From Mycolicibacter engbaekii (lineage in GTDB: Bacteria; Actinomycetota; Actinomycetes; Mycobacteriales; Mycobacteriaceae), in the NCBI RefSeq assembly GCF_002101585.1, contig NZ_LQOT01000021.1, forward strand, positions 50,789 through 114,788: a stretch of DNA of 64,000 nt, read 5' to 3'. The position numbers were made by a program, and so were the translations under genes. The stretch's first letter is position 1, and each line of letters starts with the position of its first letter. Under the pieces are notes generated by a model. It did not search any database and was not told the origin of the DNA. It worked only from the letters and a program-made list of their open reading frames with translations. Positions 8,670 through 17,634 of this stretch are shown piece by piece.

Positions 8670-9867
8670 CGCCGTTCGCCCGGGCCATCTTGTTCATCTC
8701 TTCGGTGATGTCGATGCCGGTGGGACACCAGGCAATGCAGCGTCCGCAACCGACACAACCCGACATCCCGAACTGGTCGTGCCAGGTGCCCAGCTTGTGG
8801 GTCAGCCACTGCCGGTAGCGCGAAGCGCCGGATTGCCGGACGCTTCCGCCGTGCAGGTAGGAGAAGTCCATCTCGAAACACGATGCCCAGGTCTGCCACC
8901 GCTCGGCATGATCGCCACGCACGTCACTGACGTCTTCGGTACTCGTGCAGAAACACGTGGGACACACCATCGTGCAGTTTCCGCACGTCAAGCAGCGGCT
9001 TGCCACCTCCTCCCACTGCGGTGACTCGCGCGATCGGCCCAGCAGACTCCTCAGATCTGCCTCGGGCATGGATCGACCCATCTGATCCGCGGCGGCTTCG
9101 ACGTGAGCGTGCGCCGTGTCGATCTCGGCGACGGTGGCTTCGCGGTGCGGCACCGCCGCCAAGACCTCGGCGCCTTCCGGGCTGCCGCTGTAGGCAACGT
9201 ACGTCGCGGAGTCTCCCTCGCACAGTTCGCTGAGCACCAGGTCATATCCCGGCCCGACCGACGGTCCGGTGCCCATCGAGGCGCAGAAGCAAAGCCCGCC
9301 CGGCTCGGTGCAGTTCACCCCGACCACAAAGATCCGGCGGCGGCGTTGGGCATATGCGGTGTTGGGGTAGGCCGAACCACCGAGTACGCGGTCCAAAGTG
9401 GCGATCGCCGCCATGTCACAGCCCCGCACCCCGAGGAATGCGTACCGGGCAGGTGGCTCCTCGGGTGCACTGACCGCGGTGCCGTCCCGGCCGGCCGACC
9501 ACAGCAGCTGCCTCGGCGGATGCAGGAACTGCTTCCACGACTGCGCTCCGGTGCAATGGCCGAAGGCGGCCTGGTCCGCACGGCGCCGTATCCGATAGCG
9601 GCCGGGAGCGACGTCGACGCCCCAGCCGCGGGGCAGATCGTCGGCCGAACCCAACTCGGCAAGCACGATGGCGCTGTCCCGCAGTGTCGGACCCACCACG
9701 CGGTAACCGCGCTCGATCAGCACATCGACGAGGTGGTGAAGTCCGGCCGTGTCGACCAACGCGGCGGGGTTGCTACCCCGGGAGTCCACCGGCTCATCAT
9801 CCTCCGCCGCGGCACCGACGACAAGATCCCTCGACTTGTCCGCCATGGCCACGTCATCGCCCGTCAT
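8662..9867 (-). CDS. hyhB: Group 3b-type [NiFe]-hydrogenase / sulfhydrogenase beta subunit, 2[4Fe-4S]
   Basis: A roughly 401-residue electron-transfer subunit. The C-terminal third carries two ferredoxin-type cysteine sets, [14 protein letters not shown] and [12 protein letters not shown]. Further cysteines ([27 protein letters not shown]) lie in the central domain shared by HydB/HyhB and anaerobic sulfite reductase A subunits. M. smegmatis has a DosR-controlled hydrogenase (Hyd3) whose first gene encodes this type. Here the next genes are missing: only the beginning of hyhG and a truncated hypD follow, so HyhB has no catalytic partner in this window. The start is uncertain (ATG 9867 or ATG 9846, neither with a strong ribosome binding site); ATG 9867 lies 33 bases downstream of a candidate DosR box. 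Confidence 0.82.
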   Translation of the reverse strand: MTGDDVAMADKSRDLVVGAAAEDDEPVDSRGSNPAALVDTAGLHHLVDVLIERGYRVVGPTLRDSAIVLAELGSADDLPRGWGVDVAPGRYRIRRRADQAAFGHCTGAQSWKQFLHPPRQLLWSAGRDGTAVSAPEEPPARYAFLGVRGCDMAAIATLDRVLGGSAYPNTAYAQRRRRIFVVGVNCTEPGGLCFCASMGTGPSVGPGYDLVLSELCEGDSATYVAYSGSPEGAEVLAAVPHREATVAEIDTAHAHVEAAADQMGRSMPEADLRSLLGRSRESPQWEEVASRCLTCGNCTMVCPTCFCTSTEDVSDVRGDHAERWQTWASCFEMDFSYLHGGSVRQSGASRYRQWLTHKLGTWHDQFGMSGCVGCGRCIAWCPTGIDITEEMNKMARANGDA

Positions 9868-9900
9868 GGGGCCGAGGGCGGGCCGATCGGCGCTGCGCTG

Positions 9901-9915
9901 AGGACCAACGGCCCT
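9901..9915 (-). promoter_or_regulatory. Candidate DosR box between hyhB and nitroreductase
   Basis: AGGACCAACGGCCCT matches 9 of 12 fixed positions of the DosR consensus read on the plus strand. It shares its last 11 bases (CCAACGGCCCT) with the candidate at 1010-1024. It lies in the divergent promoter region and could serve either hyhB or the nitroreductase. Confidence 0.45.
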
Positions 9916-9972
9916 AACACCGGCTCCGGGCGCCGCAGAACTATTGAGTCCAGGTGCAGATCGGAGGTCGAG

Positions 9973-10956
9973 ATGCTCACCGTGCGGGTGGAAACCGAGG
10001 CCGTCAAGGATGCCGTGCGCGCGGCATGCCGCGCCCCGTCGCTGCACAACATCCAGCCGTGGCAGTGGGTCCTGGAAGCCGACCGCCTGCAACTGTTCCT
10101 CGACGAGAGCCGGGTCCTGCCGTCCGATCACGCCGGCCGGGAAGCGACGATCGGTTGCGGCGCGGCGCTGGATCATCTCCGGGTGGCGATGGCCGCAACC
10201 GGCCTGCATGCCAACGTCGATCGCTTTCCCAATCCCAACAATCCCAACCATCTCGCATCGATCCAGTTCGACAAGATGAGCTATGTCACCGAAGGGCATC
10301 GATGCCGGGCAGCGGCGATCTGGGTACGGCGCAGCGACAGGCTGCCGTTGTCGCCACCGCCCAACTGGGCGGCCTTCGAGCCGCTCCTACGGTCGCGCCT
10401 TGAGGAATACGCGGTCGACCTCGACGTCCTGCCCGAGAATTCCCGCCCCCGACTGGCCTACGCGTCGCAGTTCGCCGAATCGCTGCGGCTCTACGACGCG
10501 ACCTACCACGCGGAGTTACACCGGTGGACAACGCCATTCGAAGCCTCCACCGGCGTCCCGTACAGCTCCCTGCCCTCGGACGCAGAAGGCGGCCGGGTCG
10601 ATGTCGGTCGCGCCTTTCCCGGACTGCACCATGGTGATCGACGGGCGCAGATCCAGCGTGATCAGGCGACCATCGTGGTGCTGTCCACGCGCTCCGACCT
10701 GCGCGCCGACGCGTTGATCGTCGGCGAGGCCCTCTCGGCCGTCCTGCTGGAGTGCACCATGTCGGGCCTGGCCACCTGTCCGCTGACGCATCTCACCGAA
10801 GTTCAGGTGACCAGGGACATTGTCGAGACATTGGTGGGCCGCAACGCCTTTCCTCAGATCCTGGTCCGGATCGGACAGGCACCCGGCACCGAGGAACCCC
10901 TGCCCCGCACGCGGCGCCGGCCGCTGTCCGACGTGCTTTCCATCCACAGCGGGTAG
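9973..10956 (+). CDS. Acg-family nitroreductase (Rv3131/Rv2032/Rv3127 type)
   Basis: A 327-residue FMN-fold protein. The N-terminal APSLHNIQPWQW is the nitroreductase phosphate-binding region (usual pattern PSxxNxQPW), and the C-terminal half has ALSAVLLECTMSGLATCPLTHLTE and PQILVRIGQ. The Acg subfamily is long, about 330 residues, and is DosR-regulated in M. tuberculosis; members may store FMN instead of reducing nitro compounds, so enzyme activity is not assured. The ATG at 9973 follows GGAGG at 5 bases, a strong start signal. The next gene (Usp) begins 9 bases after the stop, followed by an overlapping dosR, so all three may be co-transcribed. Confidence 0.9.
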   Translation: MLTVRVETEAVKDAVRAACRAPSLHNIQPWQWVLEADRLQLFLDESRVLPSDHAGREATIGCGAALDHLRVAMAATGLHANVDRFPNPNNPNHLASIQFDKMSYVTEGHRCRAAAIWVRRSDRLPLSPPPNWAAFEPLLRSRLEEYAVDLDVLPENSRPRLAYASQFAESLRLYDATYHAELHRWTTPFEASTGVPYSSLPSDAEGGRVDVGRAFPGLHHGDRRAQIQRDQATIVVLSTRSDLRADALIVGEALSAVLLECTMSGLATCPLTHLTEVQVTRDIVETLVGRNAFPQILVRIGQAPGTEEPLPRTRRRPLSDVLSIHSG

Positions 10957-10965
10957 CGCGGGCTT

Positions 10966-11817
10966 ATGTTCGCGTCATCGACAGCCCCCCGCGTAGTCGT
11001 CGGTGTGGACGGATCACGCGCCGCTCTCAAAGCCGCCTACTGGGCTGTCGACGAAGCCCTCGACCGCGAACTTCCGCTGGGACTGCTGTGCGCAGTCGAC
11101 TCCGGCTCCCCCGGCGCGAACGCGGCGGCTGCGGCCGAGACAGCGGTGCGCAGCGCCATGGCAGCGATCGAGGCACTCGACCGGCCGCCCAAGCTGGAAG
11201 CCGAGATCGTGCACCGGCGGCCGGTGACCGCGCTGCTGGAAGCCTCGCGATCCGCGGCGGTGATCTGCCTCGGCTCGATCGGGTTCCACCACGAGCCGGG
11301 CAGCCGGGTCGGGTCCACTGCCACCGCCGTGGCGACGTCGGCGCATTGCCCGGTCGCCATCGTGCCACGCACCTTCACCGCCCGGACGGGCCACGCCGGA
11401 CTGGTCCTGGCGGTGGTGGACGGTTCCTCGGCCGGCGACGGCGTGTTGGAGCTCGGCGCTGCCGAGGCACGACTGCGCGGCCTGCCGCTGCGCGTGTTCG
11501 CACTGCCGCAGCACCGCCCGGCAGCACCGGGCGAGTCAGACGTGCCGTCCGACCCGCCGCTGCCGACCGCCGTCGACCGCTGGCTATCCCGCTGCCGGCA
11601 AGAGCACCCGGACCTCGACGTAGATTCGGTCGGCTATCACGAGGGGCTGCTGAATTGCTTTGAGCGCCTGCAACGCAGCGGCTCGGCGATCCAGCTGGCG
11701 GTGGTGGCACCGCGCCGGCCCGGCCCGTTGGACGTTCTGCTGGCTCCGGCGGGCCGGGCGGTCGTGGAATCCGCCGGCAGCGCCGTGCTGGTCTGCGATC
11801 GGACGTGGTGGTTGTGA
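10966..11817 (+). CDS. Universal stress protein (Rv3134c type), upstream partner of dosR
   Basis: A 283-residue tandem Usp protein. The first domain holds [19 protein letters not shown] and the exact ATP-binding pattern [16 protein letters not shown] (G-2x-G-9x-G-S). The second domain lacks that pattern. Its stop overlaps the GTG of dosR by 4 bases, and in M. tuberculosis Rv3134c is likewise transcribed with dosR, so the pair is conserved. The protein is expected to be a cytoplasmic nucleotide-binding stress factor; the specific function of Rv3134c itself is unsettled. Confidence 0.9.
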   Translation: MFASSTAPRVVVGVDGSRAALKAAYWAVDEALDRELPLGLLCAVDSGSPGANAAAAAETAVRSAMAAIEALDRPPKLEAEIVHRRPVTALLEASRSAAVICLGSIGFHHEPGSRVGSTATAVATSAHCPVAIVPRTFTARTGHAGLVLAVVDGSSAGDGVLELGAAEARLRGLPLRVFALPQHRPAAPGESDVPSDPPLPTAVDRWLSRCRQEHPDLDVDSVGYHEGLLNCFERLQRSGSAIQLAVVAPRRPGPLDVLLAPAGRAVVESAGSAVLVCDRTWWL

Positions 11818-12485
11818 CCGCCGGCGACGGTGCTGCCGCTACCGGGGCAGACCAGCTGAAAGTCTTCCTGGTCGACGATCACGAGGTGGTCCGGCGCGGG
11901 CTGATCTCGCTGCTGAGCTCGGACCCCGACCTGACCGTGGTCGGCGAAGCCGAAACCGTACGGGAAGCCCTGGCCCGCATTCCCGCACTGCTGCCCGACG
12001 TCGCCGTGCTCGACGTGCGGCTGCCCGACGGCAACGGCATCGAACTGTGCCGTGAACTGCTCTCGCGGGTGCCCGCTCTGCGGTGTCTGATGCTGACCTC
12101 GGACAGCTCCGAGGAAGCAGCGTTGAACGCGATTCTGGCCGGCGCCAGCGGTTACGTCGTCAAGGACATCCGGGGCATGCAGCTGGCACAGTCGATCAAG
12201 GATGTCGGCGCCGGCTGCTCGCTGCTGGACAACCACGCGGCGGCGGCGCTGATGGTCCGGCTCCGCATGGGTGCCCAGGCGCCCGACCCCCTGGCCAAGC
12301 TCACCGAGCAGGAACGGGCCCTGCTGGCGCTGCTGGCCGAGGGGCTGACGAACAAACAGATCGCCGAGCGCATGTTCCTGGCCGAGAAGACCGTCAAGAA
12401 CTACGTCTCGCGTCTGTTGGCCAAGCTGGATATGCAGCGGCGCACCCAGGCGGCCGTTTTCGGCTCGCGCCTGTCCGGCGGCTGA
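11814..12485 (+). CDS. dosR: Dormancy response regulator DosR (DevR)
   Basis: A 223-residue NarL/FixJ response regulator. The receiver begins [14 protein letters not shown], the phosphoacceptor Asp lies in [14 protein letters not shown], and the C-terminal LuxR helix-turn-helix contains [20 protein letters not shown]. These blocks are nearly identical to M. tuberculosis DosR, leaving little doubt about orthology. The GTG at 11814 overlaps the Usp stop (GTGA), implying translational coupling; upstream in-frame GTGs at 11805 and 11808 are less favoured. Relative to the M. tuberculosis protein there is a 13-residue N-terminal extension and a shorter C-terminal tail. It should activate the DosR boxes noted in this window when phosphorylated by DosS. 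No dosS follows; the stop is 5 bases from the convergent priA. Confidence 0.95.
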   Translation: MTAGDGAAATGADQLKVFLVDDHEVVRRGLISLLSSDPDLTVVGEAETVREALARIPALLPDVAVLDVRLPDGNGIELCRELLSRVPALRCLMLTSDSSEEAALNAILAGASGYVVKDIRGMQLAQSIKDVGAGCSLLDNHAAAALMVRLRMGAQAPDPLAKLTEQERALLALLAEGLTNKQIAERMFLAEKTVKNYVSRLLAKLDMQRRTQAAVFGSRLSGG

Positions 12486-12490
12486 CGCTG

Positions 12491-14503
12491 CTACCCGACG
12501 TGCAGCGGATCGATCTGGACTCGCACCGGGTGGCGCGACCCCCGCGCACTGAGCACGCCGACGCCGTGGCGCAGCGCTGCGGCCAGCGCCAAGCCGTGGT
12601 CGCGGCCCACCCGCACCAGCATGCGGATGATGCTCAGCTCCTCGGGGACACCGGCCGGCCGGCGCACGCCCGGCGGTAGCGGCACGGGCCCGAGCAGGTC
12701 GGCGCCGTCGGGCAGGCGGGTCTGCTCCAACAGCGCCGTCACCGAGGCCGGATCGCCGTCGAGTGCCGCGAGGTGCACGGCGGGCGGCAGGCCCACCTCG
12801 GCCCGGGTGGCCAGTTCGGCGTCGGCGTGGCCGACCGGGTCCCACCGGATGAGGGCCTGCACGGTCGGGATCGCGGAGTCGGCGACCACCGTCACCTGCC
12901 CGCCCGAAGCCTGGTCGCGCACCAGGGCAGACGCAGCCATCCAGCGCCGCAGCGTGTCTTCGGCGGCACGCAGATCCTGACGGCCCAGCAATGCCCAGCA
13001 GTCCAGCAGCAAGGCCGCCCCGTAGCCGCGCGGGGCGCGGGGTTCGGCGCCGGGTGTGGCGATCACCAGGGCTGCGCCGTCCTCGATGGCGTCGACGATG
13101 GTGTCACCGGCGGAGGTGACGACCGGGGTGCCCGGGAAGGCTCGGCCGAGTTCTTCGGCGGTTCGCCGGGCACCGATGACGACCGCCCGCACGGCATCCG
13201 ACCCGCAGCGTGCACAGCGCAGCGCCGGGTCCTGGCGACCACACCAGCGGCAGACGGCCGCACCACCACGCTCCGGCAGCGACAACGGTCCGGTGCAGTG
13301 CCGGCAGCGGGCGATCGTGCGGCAGCGGGCACAGGCCAACGACGGCAGGTAGCCGCGGCGCGGCACCTGCACCAGCACCGGTGCCCCGGCGGCCAGGGCG
13401 CTGCGCGCGCTCGTCATCCCCACCGCCGGAAGCCGCGCGCTGCGAGCCGCCGGGTCGCGCTGCTCGGCGTAGCCGGTGTCATCCAGAGCCACCACCCGCG
13501 GCCGCGCTGCCCGCAGCGCCGCTCGCGGCGCCACCACGTCGTGCGCCCAGCCACTGGTCACCAGCGCGTGCGCCTCTGCGGTACGGGCGAATCCACCGAT
13601 CAGGGCGGCACAGCCCGCCAGATGGGCCCGCAGCATCGCGACCTCGCGCGCATGCGGATAGGGCGCCCGCGGCTCGGCCAGGGAATCGTCGCCGTCATCC
13701 CAGACCATCACCAGGCCCAGATCGGCCAGCGGCGCGAACACCGAACTGCGCGTGCCGATCACCAGCCGTGCATGGCCCCGCAGCACCGACAGCCACCGGC
13801 GGTAGCGGGTGGCCGGGCCCAGGCCCGAGGACAGCGCCGCGACCGCCGACTCCTCGATTCGTGCGGTCACGGCCCGGTGCAGCGCATCGACATCGCGCTG
13901 ATCGGGCACGATCGCCAGCGCGGTGCGCCCGGCCCGCATGGTCTGGGCGGCGGCGTCGACGAAGCGCTCGGTCCACGATTCGCCCGGCAGCGCCTGCCAC
14001 ACCGCGCGCGCGGCCCGGCCCTCCCCCAGCGCGGCCAGCCAGGACGCGCCCGCTCCGTAGCGTTGCCAGCCGGCCGGGTCGACCGGGGCGAGCACGGGCG
14101 GCTCGGGCGGCGTCGTCGCTTCGCGTTCCACCCGGGCGTGTCGCGGCGGTACCGCCAGGCGCAGCACGTCGGCCCGGCTGCCGGCATAGCGCGCGGCGAC
14201 GGCCTCCACCAGTCGACGGACTTCGCCGGTGAGCACCGGCTCGGCCGAGACCACCCGCTCCAGCCGGCCCAGCCGGCCCACGTGGTCGGTGTCGGCGCGG
14301 CGTTCCCAGATGAAGCCGTCGACCAACCTGCCATGAAAGCGAACCCGCACCCGCGCCCCGGGCCGGGCCTCCGCGGACTGCTCGGGCGTGACCAGATAGT
14401 CGAACTCGCGGTCCAGATGCGGAACCGAAAGCATCGGCAGCACCCGCGCCACCGGCTCGCCGGTGGCGCCGGTTTCGCGGCCTTCGCTGTCGACGCTCAC
14501 CAC
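12491..14503 (-). CDS. priA: Primosomal protein N' (PriA), actinobacterial form with degenerate ATPase motifs
   Basis: A 670-residue replication-restart protein. The N-terminal DNA-binding region has VSVPHLDREFDYLVTPEQ-like sequence, and the zinc cluster is intact (CARCRTIARCRHC, CRWC, CARC). The nucleotide-binding motifs are not: the Walker A position reads LPGESWTE where active PriA has GxTGSGKTE, and the Walker B position reads VWDDGDDS instead of DEEH. Loss of helicase motifs is known for mycobacterial PriA, so this is a family trait and not decay. It probably acts in primosome assembly without helicase activity. GTG starts at 14503 or 14500 are both possible. It is the orthologue of Rv1402. 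Confidence 0.9.
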   Translation of the reverse strand: MVSVDSEGRETGATGEPVARVLPMLSVPHLDREFDYLVTPEQSAEARPGARVRVRFHGRLVDGFIWERRADTDHVGRLGRLERVVSAEPVLTGEVRRLVEAVAARYAGSRADVLRLAVPPRHARVEREATTPPEPPVLAPVDPAGWQRYGAGASWLAALGEGRAARAVWQALPGESWTERFVDAAAQTMRAGRTALAIVPDQRDVDALHRAVTARIEESAVAALSSGLGPATRYRRWLSVLRGHARLVIGTRSSVFAPLADLGLVMVWDDGDDSLAEPRAPYPHAREVAMLRAHLAGCAALIGGFARTAEAHALVTSGWAHDVVAPRAALRAARPRVVALDDTGYAEQRDPAARSARLPAVGMTSARSALAAGAPVLVQVPRRGYLPSLACARCRTIARCRHCTGPLSLPERGGAAVCRWCGRQDPALRCARCGSDAVRAVVIGARRTAEELGRAFPGTPVVTSAGDTIVDAIEDGAALVIATPGAEPRAPRGYGAALLLDCWALLGRQDLRAAEDTLRRWMAASALVRDQASGGQVTVVADSAIPTVQALIRWDPVGHADAELATRAEVGLPPAVHLAALDGDPASVTALLEQTRLPDGADLLGPVPLPPGVRRPAGVPEELSIIRMLVRVGRDHGLALAAALRHGVGVLSARGSRHPVRVQIDPLHVG

Positions 14504-14610
14504 GCAGGTCTAGCAGACGCCGCCGACCCCGGCCGCCGGTGGATCGCCGGTGGAACGGGTTGTGCATCGGCGTACACAGCACCGGCGGCGCCCCATTACT
14601 TTGCTGCGGT

Positions 14611-15957
14611 ATGCCCGACCAGTGTGGCGCCCATACCCGCGCCGCGCGCGGCGCAGAATCCGGCCTCGCCGCGCGGTTGCGCATCGCCGCGGTGGCCGAT
14701 CAGTTGCTGGTCGCGACGGTGGCCGACGCCGCCGGGCGCGCCCACAGCGGGCTGGGGCACCTCGATGCCATCGGCGCGCAGATCCGCGCCGCGCTGGCCG
14801 ACCCCCCGGGGCCGGCCTGGGACTGCCCGGCCGGCCGCCGCGAGTTCCAGCTCGTGCTGGCCGCCAAGGCCCGCGACATCGGCCGGGTGATCGCCGACGC
14901 CGCGACGCACAACCGGCTGCAGGCGGCCCTGATTCGCCCGGCCGGTGCCGGCTACGGGATACCGGCCCGCGTGCGTGACCGGAGCAACCGGCAGGCACTG
15001 GCCGAGGACATCCGGCGCGCGGACGGCGAGCCGCGCCCGGTCGGCGCTCGGTACGAGAACGCGCTGCGGGTCCGTGAGGCCCTCGCGGCCAACGGCGACG
15101 CCGGCGCCGAATCGGTGCTGCTGCTCACCTATGAACCGGCGGCGTTCGACGGCCGGGGACGGGCCGTGATCGCGATCGGCGATCCCGACACCGCCGACAA
15201 CACCACCGTGTTGATCCCCGGGGCACAAAGCAGCGTCCGGACCGGCTACCTGTCGCGCCCGGACGGCCGAAACGTCTACCGCGAGGCGACCCGGGCCGAT
15301 CCCGAGCGCACCAACTCGGTCATCCTGTGGATGGGTTACCGCGCTCCAGACAGTCTGCTGGATCCGGCTGTGGCGCAACCGTTTGCCGCCCGGGCCGGCG
15401 GCCGGCTGCTGGCCGCCGACCTCAACGCCCTGGCGGCGTCGCACATCGGCACCGCCCACGTCACGGTGGTGGGACACTCCTACGGCTCCACGACGGTGGC
15501 CGATGCCGCAGCCGGCGCGGGGCTGCGCGCCGACGACGTGGTGCTCGTCGGATCGCCGGGAACCGACCTGGCGCGCAGCGCCAACGACTTTCACCTACCG
15601 GCATCAGGACATGTGTACGTGGGGGCGGCGTCGTCGGATCCGATCGCCGGACTGGGCGGTCAGCCACAACTGAGCCTGCCGGGCACGTCGGCGACGGTGG
15701 GGCTGGGCGCCGACCCGGCGGCCGACGGTTACGGGTCCACCCGCTTCAAGGCCGAAGTCCGCGGTGTCGCGTTACCCGCGACCGGCCACAGCAGCTACTT
15801 CGATCCCGACGGCGAGTCGCTGTTCAGTATCGGCGACATCGCCTCCGGGCACGGCGACGCGCTGGCTGGCCACCACATGACCGCGCTGCACCGGCGCCGC
15901 CTGCCGGCCTTCGATCCGGAACGGTTTCGACTGGGCACCGGCGGCCACCGGCATTGA
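14611..15957 (+). CDS. Alpha/beta hydrolase of the DUF1023 family
   Basis: A 448-residue protein whose C-terminal half is a DUF1023 alpha/beta-hydrolase domain. The nucleophile elbow is VVGHSYGSTTVADAA, and a likely acid/base histidine lies in ATGHSSYFD. The N-terminal half is helical with few recognisable features. Actinobacteria carry many such proteins, often annotated as esterases; substrates are unknown. I prefer the ATG at 14611 over the longer GTG-start frame at 14539, because the extra segment is short and lacks a ribosome binding site; neither start has a strong one. It is divergent from priA and ends 13 bases before the convergent YhhN gene. Confidence 0.75.
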   Translation: MPDQCGAHTRAARGAESGLAARLRIAAVADQLLVATVADAAGRAHSGLGHLDAIGAQIRAALADPPGPAWDCPAGRREFQLVLAAKARDIGRVIADAATHNRLQAALIRPAGAGYGIPARVRDRSNRQALAEDIRRADGEPRPVGARYENALRVREALAANGDAGAESVLLLTYEPAAFDGRGRAVIAIGDPDTADNTTVLIPGAQSSVRTGYLSRPDGRNVYREATRADPERTNSVILWMGYRAPDSLLDPAVAQPFAARAGGRLLAADLNALAASHIGTAHVTVVGHSYGSTTVADAAAGAGLRADDVVLVGSPGTDLARSANDFHLPASGHVYVGAASSDPIAGLGGQPQLSLPGTSATVGLGADPAADGYGSTRFKAEVRGVALPATGHSSYFDPDGESLFSIGDIASGHGDALAGHHMTALHRRRLPAFDPERFRLGTGGHRH

Positions 15958-15970
15958 CCGCCAGCCGATT

Positions 15971-16693
15971 TCAGCTCGCGGACGACCTTGCGTCACCACC
16001 CGACCGGCCGAAGAAGAACCCGGCGGTGATGAGCAGTTGGGCTGCGGCATAGGCCCACCAGATCGGCACCGCCAGCAGTTCATTGCCCAGCACGAACTTA
16101 CTGGCGCCGATCATGGCGTCCGACGCCGCAAAACACACCGCTCCGATCGCGGTCCAGGGGGTGGGCAGCTTCGCCAGCAGGGCGACGCACACCATGGCGC
16201 CGAGCACCCCGACGTAGACCACCACCGGCACGGTCATACCCTCGCGCGCCAACCCCGGCCAGAACCAGACCAGCAGCACCAGGCAGCTCGCAATGACCAG
16301 CCCCGGCCCGATCAGCCGTTGCCGCGACACCACCGCCAGCGGCAACAGCGCGCCGAGATAGCACAGGTGCGCCACCAGAAACGCGGTCAGGCCCGCCACG
16401 AACGACGGTTCCCACCAAGGGATCGCCAGCAGCCAGTCACCGGTCGCCGAGAAGACGAGCGCCGGAATCAGCCACCGTGCCTCCCGCAGGATCGGGTGAG
16501 CCGCCGCGGCGACGGCCAGCAGCACCGCCATGGACGCCTTGAAAGCCGGCTGGCCGATCCATTGCCCGGTCAGCTCCTCACCGGGCCCCGACCGCAACGC
16601 CACCACCGTCAGGAAGATGCCGTAACCCACGCCAAGCCATCCGGCCGCGGCCCAGCCGGTGAAGACCCGGCGGGTTGCGTACGGTGTTTCCAT
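15971..16693 (-). CDS. YhhN/TMEM86-family membrane protein (possible lysoplasmalogenase)
   Basis: A 240-residue integral membrane protein with about eight hydrophobic helices. It carries the YhhN pattern [29 protein letters not shown], a central [15 protein letters not shown] and [14 protein letters not shown]; the paired Asp residues in GDW and SDAM are the conserved hydrolase-like positions. Animal TMEM86 proteins hydrolyse lysoplasmalogens; the bacterial role is not known. M. tuberculosis Rv1401 occupies the same place between priA and the lipase genes. The ATG at 16693 overlaps the divergent esterase ATG at 16692 by two bases, so the two genes share start codons back to back. Confidence 0.82.
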   Translation of the reverse strand: METPYATRRVFTGWAAAGWLGVGYGIFLTVVALRSGPGEELTGQWIGQPAFKASMAVLLAVAAAAHPILREARWLIPALVFSATGDWLLAIPWWEPSFVAGLTAFLVAHLCYLGALLPLAVVSRQRLIGPGLVIASCLVLLVWFWPGLAREGMTVPVVVYVGVLGAMVCVALLAKLPTPWTAIGAVCFAASDAMIGASKFVLGNELLAVPIWWAYAAAQLLITAGFFFGRSGGDARSSAS

Positions 16694-17627
16694 GCCAGCA
16701 ATCGACCCCATAATGCTGAAGGTACTGGACGCCGTCCCTTTCCGACTAACCCTCGACGACGGTGTCGTCGCGGCGCGCCGCGCGATGCGCGACCTGCCGC
16801 GCCGCCCGGTGCATCCGGACCTGCCTGCCGAGGACCGGGTGATCGAAGGCCCGGGCGGTGACCTGCCGATCCGCATCTACCGGCCCGCGGGCAGCGAATC
16901 CGGAGACGCGCCGGTGGTGGTGTTCTTCCACGGCGGCGGTTTCGTCGCCGGAGACCTCGAGACCCACGACGGCACGGCCCGCATGCATGCCGCCGGCGCC
17001 GAGGCGGTGGTGGTGTCGGTGGACTACCGGCTGGCCCCCGAGCACCCGTTTCCGGCCGCGGTGCACGACGCGCTGGCGGCGGTCGAGTGGGTGGCGGCAC
17101 ACGCCGGCGAACTGGGCGTGGATCCGGCCCGGCTGGCGGTGGCCGGCGACTCGGCCGGCGGCAACCTGGCCGCGGTGGTCGCACAACTGGCCCGCGATGC
17201 CGGCGGACCGGCGATCGCCTTCCAGCTGCTGTGGTACCCGGCGACCACCTACGACGGCAGCCTGCCGTCGTTCAGCGAGAACGCCCAGGCCCCGATCATC
17301 GACAGCAAGGCGATCGCGGCCCTGACGCTGGCCTACGCCGGGCACGTCGATCTGACCGACCCGCCGCCCACCCTGGCTCCGGCGCGCGCCGCGAATCTGG
17401 CCGGCCTGCCGCCGGCCTACATCGCGGTGGCCGGCCACGATCCGCTGCGCGACGACGGCATCCGTTACGGCGAGCTGCTGGCCGCCGCCGGGGTCCCGGT
17501 GCAGGTACACAACGCCGAGACGATGATTCACGGCTACCTGGGTTACGCCGGGGTCATTCCGGCGGCAACCGAGGCCGCCGATCGCGGGCTGGCCGCGCTG
17601 AAGGCGGCCCTGACCGAAACGGCGTGA
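16692..17627 (+). CDS. Hormone-sensitive-lipase-family esterase (NlhH/LipI type)
   Basis: A 311-residue alpha/beta hydrolase. It has the HSL oxyanion motif [16 protein letters not shown], the nucleophile elbow AGDSAGGN, and the catalytic His in [10 protein letters not shown], with the Asp in HDPLRDDG. M. tuberculosis Rv1399c/Rv1400c (about 320 residues) are close relatives and sit in the same neighbourhood; they hydrolyse short-chain esters. The ATG at 16692 aligns with the family N-terminus ([14 protein letters not shown]); an upstream GTG at 16659 lies within the YhhN gene. A VOC-family gene follows after 7 bases and probably shares the transcript. Confidence 0.88.
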   Translation: MPAIDPIMLKVLDAVPFRLTLDDGVVAARRAMRDLPRRPVHPDLPAEDRVIEGPGGDLPIRIYRPAGSESGDAPVVVFFHGGGFVAGDLETHDGTARMHAAGAEAVVVSVDYRLAPEHPFPAAVHDALAAVEWVAAHAGELGVDPARLAVAGDSAGGNLAAVVAQLARDAGGPAIAFQLLWYPATTYDGSLPSFSENAQAPIIDSKAIAALTLAYAGHVDLTDPPPTLAPARAANLAGLPPAYIAVAGHDPLRDDGIRYGELLAAAGVPVQVHNAETMIHGYLGYAGVIPAATEAADRGLAALKAALTETA

Positions 17628-17634
17628 TGGTCCG

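Noticed and set aside
7670..8899. hypD as a full-length gene starting inside hyhB
   Set aside because: The upstream part of this frame is antiparallel to nothing but overlaps hyhB in another frame, and contains none of the HypD N-terminal cysteine motifs.
9103..10956. Nitroreductase with a 290-residue N-terminal extension
   Set aside because: The extension is antisense to hyhB; a strong GGAGG and the family N-terminus place the start at 9973.
13900..14300. PriA Walker motif changes as a sign of a decaying gene
   Set aside because: Degenerate ATPase motifs are a known trait of actinobacterial PriA, and the rest of the protein is intact.
12773..14890. 705-codon open frame on the plus strand opposite priA
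   Set aside because: Arg/Pro/Gly-rich shadow with no recognisable domain; priA is a clear orthologue on the other strand.
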